Positions 1 through 7,222 of a stretch of DNA of 8,568 nucleotides are shown piece by piece. Both the position numbers and the translations under genes were made by a program. The notes beneath the pieces were generated by a model. The model was not told the DNA's origin and made no database searches. It worked only from the letters and a program-made list of their open reading frames with translations. Within the stretch, counting starts at the first letter, position 1. Each line of letters opens with the position of its first letter. Source of the DNA: an uncultured Bacteriovoracaceae bacterium. Lineage in GTDB: Bacteria > Bdellovibrionota > Bacteriovoracia > Bacteriovoracales > Bacteriovoracaceae. Location of the stretch: positions 1 through 8,568 of the forward strand of contig CALFYV010000053.1 of the NCBI GenBank assembly GCA_937952395.1, in the 5' to 3' direction.

Positions 1-940
1 CCAAATATTCCCTGGTTATCCATATCTCTGACTCGACATTAACACCAAGGATCATCGCACCTACAGATTTATTATTACTGGCCAAAACCGTTGAAACATC
101 AGATTTAGATAATTCTAAGCTTATATTCATTAACCCTAGCTTGCCAAACTCATTGCCTTTAACTTCAGAATATTCATATTTCTGAGTAATATCTGTTTCT
201 TTAACTTGTTCAACAGTTACCCAATCACCTACTATTAATTTTTGCTTAGATGTATACGTTTTTATAACACCCAAAGCTTGATTATCAGAAACATTAAAAA
301 CTTTTCCCTTAGCCAGAAGAATTGTATCCCATTCGACAATTCTTTTTAACAGTGGATGTCTCTTTTTATTAAGAGCACGTCTGACGACAATTTCATCACC
401 TATATTAACTCGGTAGTTTTTGCCAATATCAATTGTAATTTGATCACCTAAGACACCAAGAACTTTTCCATCATAAGGAATATTTTTTTCATAGAGCGTG
501 AGCCAATTTTTTAAGCTTTGGACAATAAGAGTTATGTCATCTTTTTGAAGCAATAACTTTTCACTAAAATATATATCTTCTCCATTTTCAGCAAAAATAT
601 CCATTCGTATTTCAATACCCGAAATATGACTAATGAGATTAATTCTCATTATTGACCCGGCTTTCATTTTCTCTGCAGCTACCCTGATAACATCTGGGTT
701 TTGTAAATACTCTTGAAGATTATTTCTATATTTCCCAAAAATTGAAATTAAAGCCGAGTTGGATTTGTAAAAGCACCAACTGCTATTTTTTAAATAATCC
801 TCGAGTTCTTCATGAACTTTATAAGCAATTGCGCCGCCAACGCTGTCAGTAATCGGCAACAATAAACATTTTCTCATGCTGTATTCAGAGCGTGCAACCA
901 AGGGTAGCGCCAAAAATAGGGCCAACAAAATATATTTCAT
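1..940 (-). CDS. Exported protein, FlgT-like SH3 region and possible beta-barrel start (partial)
   Basis: This frame is open from an ATG at 940 to the left edge, giving 313 codons with no stop, so the C-terminus is missing. Residues 1-18 (MKYILLALFLALPLVARS) look like a Sec signal peptide, so the product is probably periplasmic or in the outer membrane. Residues 20-150 are a mixed alpha/beta region without a motif I recognise. Residues 157-245 have two 'G-x-V ... I-x-I-G ... V-x-x-G-D' blocks (IGDEIVV near 180 and VGDWVTV near 238), resembling the SH3-like C-terminal part of FlgT-type flagellar proteins; this likeness is by eye only. From about residue 266 alternating residues and an ending 'LGVNVESEIWITREY' suggest the first strands of an outer-membrane barrel. 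The ATG overlaps the upstream gene's TGA (ATGA), so the two are probably co-translated; GGAG lies 11 bases upstream. Real gene: very likely. Function: unknown. Confidence 0.8.
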   Translation of the reverse strand, partial: MKYILLALFLALPLVARSEYSMRKCLLLPITDSVGGAIAYKVHEELEDYLKNSSWCFYKSNSALISIFGKYRNNLQEYLQNPDVIRVAAEKMKAGSIMRINLISHISGIEIRMDIFAENGEDIYFSEKLLLQKDDITLIVQSLKNWLTLYEKNIPYDGKVLGVLGDQITIDIGKNYRVNIGDEIVVRRALNKKRHPLLKRIVEWDTILLAKGKVFNVSDNQALGVIKTYTSKQKLIVGDWVTVEQVKETDITQKYEYSEVKGNEFGKLGLMNISLELSKSDVSTVLASNNKSVGAMILGVNVESEIWITREYL

Positions 941-1296
941 ATTTTGGGTATCTCCGGAATTTCATCTTCAGTGGTTTTAATTTTTTTCTTTTTTATTCTG
1001 AGCTGCTCTTCATATAACTCAATCAGCATACGCATATCGTGTGTCTCAGCTTTTAAAGTTTGATTTTCTTTTTTTAATGCTCTCAACTCAGCTTCAAGCT
1101 CACTTATTAATTGCAAATCTTCATTGATAATGGCGCTATCATCAACATAGTTGGGACAATAAATAAGATATTTCCCATCATCTAGGCGATACTGGACACG
1201 GTTGGCTTTAATATATCTTCTAATAGTTGAGACCGATATTTTTTTAAAGGTTGAATATTCAACAATTGTCAGCCACTTCTCTTGAGGACCACGCAT
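937..1296 (-). CDS. Small helix-turn-helix DNA-binding protein with C-terminal coiled coil
   Basis: The 119-residue product has two clear parts. Residues 8-46 (WLTIVEYSTFKKIS, then VSTIRRYIKANRV, then KYLIY) read as a MerR/excisionase-type winged helix-turn-helix: a first helix at 'TIVEYS', a recognition helix at about 21-31, and a short beta wing. Residues about 57-107 are a Leu/Glu/Lys heptad-like stretch (LISELEAELRALKKEN) that should form a coiled coil and so a dimer. The tail is Pro/Glu-rich. No metal-binding cysteine cluster or ligand domain is present, so it is not a classical MerR sensor. The ATG at 1296 has AAAAGGG 9 bases upstream. It is the first gene of a pair with the exported protein downstream and is divergent from the phospholipase operon, which makes it a candidate local regulator. 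That role is inference; a structural or partitioning-type role of the coiled coil is also possible. Confidence 0.85.
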   Translation of the reverse strand: MRGPQEKWLTIVEYSTFKKISVSTIRRYIKANRVQYRLDDGKYLIYCPNYVDDSAIINEDLQLISELEAELRALKKENQTLKAETHDMRMLIELYEEQLRIKKKKIKTTEDEIPEIPKI

Positions 1297-1340
1297 CCTT
1301 TATCACCCTTTTATTGTAAGGAATTCAAATACATATATAT

Positions 1341-1352
1341 CTATTATAATAG
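1341..1352. promoter_or_regulatory. Palindrome with overlapping -10-like boxes in the divergent promoter region
   Basis: CTATTATAATAG is a perfect 12-base palindrome. It contains TATAAT on the plus strand (1345-1350) and TATAAT on the minus strand (1348-1343), so one site could hold the -10 elements of both divergent operons. The minus-strand start would leave a leader of about 40 bases before the ATG at 1296; the plus-strand start would leave about 65 bases before the ATG at 1423. I see no convincing -35 box at normal spacing on either strand. The region is very AT-rich, so chance is a real alternative. The rest of 1297-1422 shows no gene. Confidence 0.35.
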
Positions 1353-1422
1353 TGAATATCTAAAAATAGAGCAAAAAATATAAGCATTCTTTTATTATTT
1401 ATATGGAATATAATGGAATCAA

Positions 1423-2616
1423 ATGAATGAAATGACTTTTTCTGATTTTAAAAATAAAAAAACAGCGCTTGTGCTCTCCGGCGGGGTTATCAAGGCTGCT
1501 TCTTGGCATCTAGGCGTGGCTTTGGCCTTAGAAGAGCTCGGATTTTCTTTAAAAAGTAACCGCAACAGCATACCCGAGCAAACAACTAAGAAAACTTTTG
1601 AAATTTCAACCTATGTGGGCTCGAGTGCAGGTGCCATGATTTGTCTTTATTTGGCCCTGGGATACACTCCTCAAGAAATTGCCACCGCAACCCTCGGAAG
1701 AGAAAAAACGATTCTAAAAGGAATAACCTATAAGGATATTTTTTACTTAAAGAGAAATCAGATCAAATCTGCTAAAAGTGAATTCTATCATCCATTTGAT
1801 ACTTTCCCTCCTGTTATTAGACATGCTCTTAAAGTTATAACCAGCTTTTCTGGATTTTTTTCAACCGAGGGAATAAGAAAATACATCTTAGATAATATTA
1901 TCAACAACAATGATACGTTCGAGGAGATTGCTGCTGATCTTTTTATTGTCGCTACTCAACTAGATCATTCGAGAAAGGTCATTTTTAGTAAGTACAATTA
2001 TCCAAATCCTAGCCACGACTCAACTGCTCATTATTATACAGGAACAAATCTTTCTGATGCAGTTACGGCCAGCATGAGCGTTCCTCCTTTTTTCTCTCCA
2101 TATCCTGTTAAAAATTCGCTTACAGGAGAAGTTGATTATTATATTGACGGAGAAATTAGAGAAACTCTCTCAACTCACGTAGCAGAAGATAATGGTTGTG
2201 AACTTGTTATTAGTTCATGGACTCATACTCCTTATCACTACCATGATGAGGTCGGCTCACTTATTAATTATGGACTACCTTCAATTTGTGTTCAGTCAAT
2301 TCTCTTGATGATTCAGAAGAAAATTATTTCTTCTCGTGCAAGACGTGCCACAGGCGAAGATATTATTAATACCGTTGGCGATTATATGAAAAATCAAAAT
2401 TTTACCAATAAACAACGACGAGATATACTTTCAATACTAGAAAAAAAACTTAATATAAAACAAAACGTGAAATTTATTGATATTTATCCTGAGCATAGTG
2501 ATTATAAATTGTTCTTTTCAAGTTCTTTTTCACTAAGCCCTAAATTAACCTCTTATGCAGTGAAGGCAGGATACAAAAGAACCATGGATGTTTTTAGTAA
2601 ATTCAAGGACTTATGA
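1423..2616 (+). CDS. Patatin-like phospholipase
   Basis: The 397-residue product has the patatin fold signatures in order. Residues 15-40 (ALVLSGGVIKAASWHLGVAL and on) form the first strand and the oxyanion-hole loop. GSSAG at 66-70 is the nucleophile elbow with Ser68, followed by a helix. Asp242 in 'YYIDGE' (DG motif) completes the Ser-Asp dyad. Known members hydrolyse acyl esters of phospholipids. The oxyanion loop is unusual: the family usually has GGGxK/RG, while here it is GGVIKA, keeping the basic residue (Lys24) but losing two glycines. There is no signal peptide, so the protein is cytoplasmic or leaves by another route. The C-terminal 130 residues (about 268-397) are helical and not assignable. 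The start has only a weak GGA at 1415-1417; the in-frame Met4 has nothing better. Its stop overlaps the start of the transglycosylase gene (ATGA), indicating one operon. Role in predation or own-membrane turnover is inference. Confidence 0.92.
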   Translation: MNEMTFSDFKNKKTALVLSGGVIKAASWHLGVALALEELGFSLKSNRNSIPEQTTKKTFEISTYVGSSAGAMICLYLALGYTPQEIATATLGREKTILKGITYKDIFYLKRNQIKSAKSEFYHPFDTFPPVIRHALKVITSFSGFFSTEGIRKYILDNIINNNDTFEEIAADLFIVATQLDHSRKVIFSKYNYPNPSHDSTAHYYTGTNLSDAVTASMSVPPFFSPYPVKNSLTGEVDYYIDGEIRETLSTHVAEDNGCELVISSWTHTPYHYHDEVGSLINYGLPSICVQSILLMIQKKIISSRARRATGEDIINTVGDYMKNQNFTNKQRRDILSILEKKLNIKQNVKFIDIYPEHSDYKLFFSSSFSLSPKLTSYAVKAGYKRTMDVFSKFKDL

Positions 2617-3992
2617 TTATATTACTTTTCTTTCTATCATTTTCACTTTTTGCTTCGAGTCTGGATTTTCTTTTGGATTCTGACAAACTTACTCATGAAA
2701 AGCTTATTTTTCAAAATAAAATTACCCAAAAGGCGAGTCTTGCTGATGTGGCCATCTCCAATACCTTAAGAGACAGCATTTTAAACGATAAGCAAAACTT
2801 AGTTAAGGATGACTTTATTATTCCTGAATATTTTAAATCCAATGTCTATTTCTGGTTTAGTGTTTACACTCAGTACTATACTCATCAAATTATTATTCAC
2901 GATAAAAGCAATCTCGATTTAGTTTATAAAGCCGTTGATTACTCCCATTTAAAAGCGCTCACTAGTAATAATTTCTTAAGATTTAAAACTCAAAATGATT
3001 TAGTTATGGACGAGGTGGTTGAAGTAAAAAAAATACTTATGAAGTTTGCCGAAGGTAAAGAAGCTGATAGTGAGTTTGAAAAGGGAATTTATAGAAAAAT
3101 AACAGCACTTAATTCCATTCCCAAGAACAAGGAAAAAAAGCGTGAGTTTTTTAAAGATTTAGCTCTCAATATTCGAACTCAAACAGGACAAAGAGATGTT
3201 ATTTTCCAAGGTATATCCAACTCTCTTCCTTATTTGGCTTTTTTTGATGCGTATTTTAAAGTTTTTGAACTCCCCAAAGAAATGCTAGCGGTTTCTTTTT
3301 TAGAATCAAGTTTTAATCCTCGCGCACGTTCAAGAGTTAACGCTGTAGGAGCTTGGCAGATCATGCCAGTCATCGCTCAAAAACTTATGCCGTATTCTAA
3401 AGGAAATATTGATACAAGATACAATCCCGTCATTTCCTCCCTTGCGGCTTTTCATTTACTTAAAGAAAATTTTTCTATTCTTAACCGATGGGATCTTGCC
3501 GTGACTGCTTACAATTCAGGTACAAAACACTTACTTCGAGCCAAGAGATTACTCGGTAGTCGCTACGAACACTCGCTGGAAAATATTTTTATTCATTATG
3601 AAAATGATCACCATGGTTTTGCCTCGAAGAATTTTTACTCAGAATTTTTGGCATTAGTTCATGTCTTGGCTTACAAAGAGGTCATCTTCTCACTACAGGA
3701 GATGCCAGAGTATAAATCCAGAAAAAAAACTAATGATATCGCTCTTTATGTCACTAAATGCAACTTAATACCAGACGATTTTATTGCAAAATTTTCCAGT
3801 AAATCCAAAGAGATAGAAGATTTGAATACTCATTTTTTAAAGCAAAAAAAGCGCTACGGCCCAGGTCAGTTAGTGGTTTCCACCGCCCCACTACCCGAAG
3901 GAATGTACTATCAACTCAATGATCAACAATTACGCAGAAAATGGCCTATTAATTGGAAAAATTTTGCGACTAATTCGAAGTGTATAAAATAA
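2613..3992 (+). CDS. Exported lytic transglycosylase, MltD-like (GH23, SLT domain)
   Basis: Lytic transglycosylases cut the MurNAc-GlcNAc bond of peptidoglycan, forming 1,6-anhydroMurNAc. Residues 1-16 (MIILLFFLSFSLFASS) are a signal peptide without a lipobox cysteine, so the enzyme should be periplasmic or secreted. Residues 76-106 (NVYFWFSVYTQYYTHQIIIHD, in parts) match the N-terminal block seen before the catalytic domain in MltD-type enzymes. The SLT domain spans about 215-330, with catalytic Glu231 in 'FLESSFNP', the 'GAWQIMP' motif at 246-252 and 'AYNSG' at 299-303. All key motifs are intact. After it, residues about 375-430 ('LYVTKCNLIPDDFIAKF', 'LNTHF', 'YGPGQLVVSTAPLPEG') look like a degenerate LysM-like or similar wall-binding segment. 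AAGGA at 2605-2609 lies inside the upstream phospholipase gene, and the start overlaps its stop by four bases, so translation is probably coupled. The specific target (own wall or prey wall) cannot be read from sequence. Confidence 0.93.
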   Translation: MIILLFFLSFSLFASSLDFLLDSDKLTHEKLIFQNKITQKASLADVAISNTLRDSILNDKQNLVKDDFIIPEYFKSNVYFWFSVYTQYYTHQIIIHDKSNLDLVYKAVDYSHLKALTSNNFLRFKTQNDLVMDEVVEVKKILMKFAEGKEADSEFEKGIYRKITALNSIPKNKEKKREFFKDLALNIRTQTGQRDVIFQGISNSLPYLAFFDAYFKVFELPKEMLAVSFLESSFNPRARSRVNAVGAWQIMPVIAQKLMPYSKGNIDTRYNPVISSLAAFHLLKENFSILNRWDLAVTAYNSGTKHLLRAKRLLGSRYEHSLENIFIHYENDHHGFASKNFYSEFLALVHVLAYKEVIFSLQEMPEYKSRKKTNDIALYVTKCNLIPDDFIAKFSSKSKEIEDLNTHFLKQKKRYGPGQLVVSTAPLPEGMYYQLNDQQLRRKWPINWKNFATNSKCIK

Positions 3993-4000
3993 TTCGTAAT

Positions 4001-7000
4001 TTACATCTGCTCAATTAAATAAGTATCTTCTGAACAATAGGTTTGAAGGTAATCGTAACTACCATCTAGATAAGATATTTTGGCGTTGATAATTCCTTGC
4101 TGTTCGCCAACAAGAAAGATCTTGGTTGTGATTTCACTCACATCTTCATAGATTTGACCGTCATTATCTAGTATTTTGCGCTCTAGTCTCATGAAGCCCT
4201 TGGTTGAGCGAGCACTGCTAGCGAAGCGCTTAACCTCTTTACCTAGATTAATTTGCACAATACACTGACTGCCAATACGATCGAGTCTAAATTTATTCAT
4301 AATAAATTGAATATAGTCTTGGCTTGGAATTTCCACGACACTATTTTGCCAACGGCCCATGAAAATACTTTCTCTGAGGTGTTTAAGCTCGTTGTACTGA
4401 CGAGTTCCAAGTGGTGTGATTAAATTTTTATACACATAGCGATTTAAACTTTTCTTATTGGGTTGCTTATTACTCGCTAAGATATTGATTTCACTTTTAT
4501 CAATGACTAGCTGAAGATTTTTACTTCCCAAAAGATGATTTTCTACCAACTCAAATTCATCTACTTGGCGATGTATGTATTCGTTAGTGTCAAAAAAGAA
4601 CTCTGCCTCTGTAACAAAAATGATTTTCGAACTACTGTCCTTATTTTTTGTTATATAGGTTAAAAGAGCGTTTCCAGGCTCAACTCCGATAAATAGAAGA
4701 TATAAGTAATCACTGCTTTCAGGATCTACCACCTGAAATTTATTATTTAAATGCAGTTTTGCTTCATATTTCTTATCAATTTGTACCTCGTCAGTAATGC
4801 CTTCACTATCTAATTGAACTAATAGGTGGCCACCGCGACCTGAAAGCTTATTTTTATCTAAGATAGCCTCAAAACTACGTGATTCAAATAAAGGCACATC
4901 TATTTCAAAATTTTCAGGTTCAAAAACTAAATCAGTGTTCGTTGGCAAGTGTCCATAAAGCACAATATTAGCTGAGCGCACAGACATTCTGTTATTAAGT
5001 TTAGTGCGCATTTCAACATAACCTTTACCATGATCACCATAAACATCATCCGCATTATCATTAAACCTGATATCAAATCCACTTTGCTTCTTGGAAATTT
5101 TTTTATTCACTTCGATACTATCAACATTAATTTTTAAACTACTCTTAACTGGTCTTTGCTTTTTATAAACAACAGCGACTTCTTTCGGATTTTCTTTTGT
5201 TTTCTCTAGAGAGCTGGCAATGGTATTTAAAACCTGATTTTTTAGATCCGCAGGTATTTCTCCTATATTTCCCATAATGTTTTTTGCTTCTTCTTTAGAA
5301 AGTGGGTTAGCCGAGCCTTCATTTTGAGCAGCTGCTACAACATTGACTGCTGGAGCTGGAGCTCCACCTGTTTTTGCAGCTTTTGCAATTGGAATTAATC
5401 TTAAGGGTTGATTAACCTGTGCTGGTGGATATTGCTTGGCTGAATTTGTCGTTTGAGTCGTTATTGCACTATTGTTTTGTTGCTTATTCTCTTTTATTTC
5501 TTCAAATTTATCATTCATCTCATCAATAATTGAATCGAGCTCATTTTCTTTTGAAACATTTTCTGCAATTGTCTCAACATCTTCTGCTGGCTCAGCTATT
5601 TCAACTATAGTCTCATCAATATTTTCTAAATCAGCGACAGCCTCATTAATATCTTCATCTGTATAACGAGCCTCTTCTTCTTGCTCTAAAGATTTTTCAT
5701 TGCTGGCCATGGTTTCTTTTACGCTATCTTCTGATTCAAGTAGCTCTTTAGGAATTTGTGCTGACTCTAATTCAAATTCTCTCTTGCTCTCTTCAATGAG
5801 CTCTTTAACATCTATGGTGGCCACAGCTGCTGGAGTCTCTATAACACTCACGATTGGCTCCATTTCATCGATAATGGCATCTAGTTCGTTATATTCAGAA
5901 ACTATCGCAGCTTCTTGGGTTTGAGGCTCTCTAACTTCGACTTCATCCATCTCTTCAAGCAAGGTGATTGTTTCTTCTATTAAAGAATCTGGATAAATTG
6001 AGCTTGTTTCTTCTTCCACTATCGCTGGTGAACGACTTAGAGAAGATTGATTTTGAATACTCAACTTATTGATATCATTGTCTTTTAATTGAATAGTCAG
6101 TGGATATGCAAAAGGTTTTTGATTAGTCATTTTATTATTAAGCAGATCACTCCATAAAGAAGTGGTACTTCCTGTTACAGAAGCTAATTTTTCTTCTTTA
6201 TCTCGTTGAGCCTCTTGTTTGCTCTGTTGTTTCATCTCTTCTTTATCTTGCTTAATCTTTTTAATCGCTGGCCGCTGAGTAGGCACGTCTTCTTTTTTAA
6301 TGACTGCCTGGACAGGGACACTGATTGTTTTATCAGAGGCTGTTTTCTTAAACTTTTCAGCCTTTGCCTTACTGCTCTCAATTTTGTATTCATCTAGATA
6401 TTGCTCTAAGCTCACTGATTCATACCCAAGATTAAGTTCTTCTAATTTTGGTATCTCTATAAGACTAGCAACCGGCACAAGCGCAACCTCTTTTTCTTCT
6501 AATGGATTTTGCTTTGGAGTTTTCTTTGGTTGAGTATCAATTGATTTCGCTACTAGGACATTTTTCTTGTTTGAATATTCATTTAAATAAGCTACCCAAT
6601 TTGTTGCCCTTGGTTTCTCTATATGAAAAGCAAAAACTTTTACAACATCTTTATGAGAAAGTTCTCTTGAGTCGCGTTTTGCTTTTTTTAGTCTTGCACC
6701 TTTTTGAAGTGGCTTTTTATTTTTTACCACGGCAGAAGTTTTCTTTAACTTTGCTTTTACCTTTTTCTCGACAACAGTTTTGTTATTGCTTTCTGTTTGA
6801 ACATTTTTTACTTCAACTTTCTTTTGTGATGAAGAGTATGAAAGTGTCGAAGTGGCAATCGCTCTTTCAGAAACAAGAACAAGATTTTTGTTAAGAACTA
6901 TACGGGATTTTTTGTTGAGATTATTTTTAATAGTAATGAAAGTAGCTGCAAACATGGCAACAATAGCTACGAGCGGTAGATGTACGGTTATCTTCCTTAA

Positions 7001-7012
7001 CAACTTCATCAC
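4001..7012 (-). CDS. Large membrane-anchored protein with acidic low-complexity linker, unknown function
   Basis: I do not recognise this 1003-residue protein. Residues 11-28 (HLPLVAIVAMFAATFITI) are one hydrophobic segment after a basic N-terminus (MMKLLRK), typical of an uncleaved signal anchor, so the rest should be periplasmic. Residues 63-116 are Lys-rich; about 250-275 is Lys/Glu/Gln-rich; about 345-515 is strongly acidic and contains a near-repeat, NELDAIIDEM at 375-384 and NELDSIIDEM at 490-499; about 545-565 is Ala/Pro-rich. From about 640 to the end the sequence is complex and beta-rich ('SGFDIRFNDNADDVYGDHGKG', 'LSGRGGHLLVQLD', 'YLDGSYDYLQTYC') and looks like a folded domain. The only cysteines are Cys917 and Cys993, a possible disulfide. 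The overall plan resembles TonB-like or tethering proteins, but no TonB C-terminal motif is seen. The first codon is GTG at 7012, directly followed by ATG at 7009; either may be the start and neither has a Shine-Dalgarno sequence. It is a single gene, convergent with the transglycosylase. Confidence 0.88.
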   Translation of the reverse strand: MMKLLRKITVHLPLVAIVAMFAATFITIKNNLNKKSRIVLNKNLVLVSERAIATSTLSYSSSQKKVEVKNVQTESNNKTVVEKKVKAKLKKTSAVVKNKKPLQKGARLKKAKRDSRELSHKDVVKVFAFHIEKPRATNWVAYLNEYSNKKNVLVAKSIDTQPKKTPKQNPLEEKEVALVPVASLIEIPKLEELNLGYESVSLEQYLDEYKIESSKAKAEKFKKTASDKTISVPVQAVIKKEDVPTQRPAIKKIKQDKEEMKQQSKQEAQRDKEEKLASVTGSTTSLWSDLLNNKMTNQKPFAYPLTIQLKDNDINKLSIQNQSSLSRSPAIVEEETSSIYPDSLIEETITLLEEMDEVEVREPQTQEAAIVSEYNELDAIIDEMEPIVSVIETPAAVATIDVKELIEESKREFELESAQIPKELLESEDSVKETMASNEKSLEQEEEARYTDEDINEAVADLENIDETIVEIAEPAEDVETIAENVSKENELDSIIDEMNDKFEEIKENKQQNNSAITTQTTNSAKQYPPAQVNQPLRLIPIAKAAKTGGAPAPAVNVVAAAQNEGSANPLSKEEAKNIMGNIGEIPADLKNQVLNTIASSLEKTKENPKEVAVVYKKQRPVKSSLKINVDSIEVNKKISKKQSGFDIRFNDNADDVYGDHGKGYVEMRTKLNNRMSVRSANIVLYGHLPTNTDLVFEPENFEIDVPLFESRSFEAILDKNKLSGRGGHLLVQLDSEGITDEVQIDKKYEAKLHLNNKFQVVDPESSDYLYLLFIGVEPGNALLTYITKNKDSSSKIIFVTEAEFFFDTNEYIHRQVDEFELVENHLLGSKNLQLVIDKSEINILASNKQPNKKSLNRYVYKNLITPLGTRQYNELKHLRESIFMGRWQNSVVEIPSQDYIQFIMNKFRLDRIGSQCIVQINLGKEVKRFASSARSTKGFMRLERKILDNDGQIYEDVSEITTKIFLVGEQQGIINAKISYLDGSYDYLQTYCSEDTYLIEQM

Positions 7013-7020
7013 TATCTAAA

Positions 7021-7048
7021 ATTGTATGCTTAATTATTTTAATTCCAA
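7021..7048 (-). promoter_or_regulatory. Candidate sigma-70-type promoter of the 1003-residue protein gene
   Basis: On the minus strand TTGGAA (7048-7043) is followed after 16 bases by TACAAT (7026-7021), matching the -35 and -10 consensus at four and five of six bases. Transcription would begin around 7014, that is at or within a few bases of the GTG/ATG start codons (7012 and 7009). Together with the lack of a Shine-Dalgarno sequence this predicts a leaderless or nearly leaderless message. It is judged by eye in AT-rich DNA. Confidence 0.4.
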
Positions 7049-7092
7049 GTAAGAAAACAAATTTCCCTTAATTTTGTGAATAGTCAGTGTGT

Positions 7093-7104
7093 TTTTGATC
7101 AAAA
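7093..7104. promoter_or_regulatory. Perfect palindrome TTTTGATCAAAA, possible operator
   Basis: TTTTGATCAAAA is a perfect 12-base inverted repeat, about 45 bases upstream of the candidate -35 of the 1003-residue protein gene on the minus strand. Its position fits an activator or repressor site for a dimeric regulator, but the half-sites are adjacent with no spacer and the protein is unknown. It resembles a compressed FNR/CRP-type TTGAT-ATCAA site only loosely. Chance occurrence is possible. Confidence 0.25.
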
Positions 7105-7151
7105 CAAGGAGGGAATTTATTTTTTAGATATGAGTACTCGAATTTAAAAAG

Positions 7152-7167
7152 TGGTTCTATAGGACCA
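7152..7167. repeat. Small hairpin, copy 1 of a two-copy element
   Basis: TGGTTC-TATA-GGACCA can form a six-pair stem with one G-U pair and a four-base loop when read on the plus strand. On the minus strand the same sequence has one C-A mismatch but is followed by CTTTTT, so it could be a weak terminator for transcripts coming from atpC. It shares AGGACCA and the stem design with the hairpin at 7223-7236, and both follow or flank an AATTTAAAAA copy (7141-7150 and 7182-7191). Confidence 0.4.
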
Positions 7168-7222
7168 GTTGAAAAATTCTAAATTTAAAAAATGAGTAGG
7201 AGATGGATATTCAGTAGACTTC

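Noticed and set aside
5472..6894. Several open plus-strand frames (63 to 130 codons) inside this stretch
   Set aside because: They lie antisense to the low-complexity Glu/Lys/Ser-rich coding region of the large minus-strand gene, whose codon bias keeps the opposite strand free of stops; the products are Ser- or Leu/Phe-rich and show no family features.
7106..7144. Strong AAGGAGG on the plus strand as ribosome binding site of a small gene
   Set aside because: The nearest ATG (7130) is 17 bases away, too far, and its frame stops after five codons.
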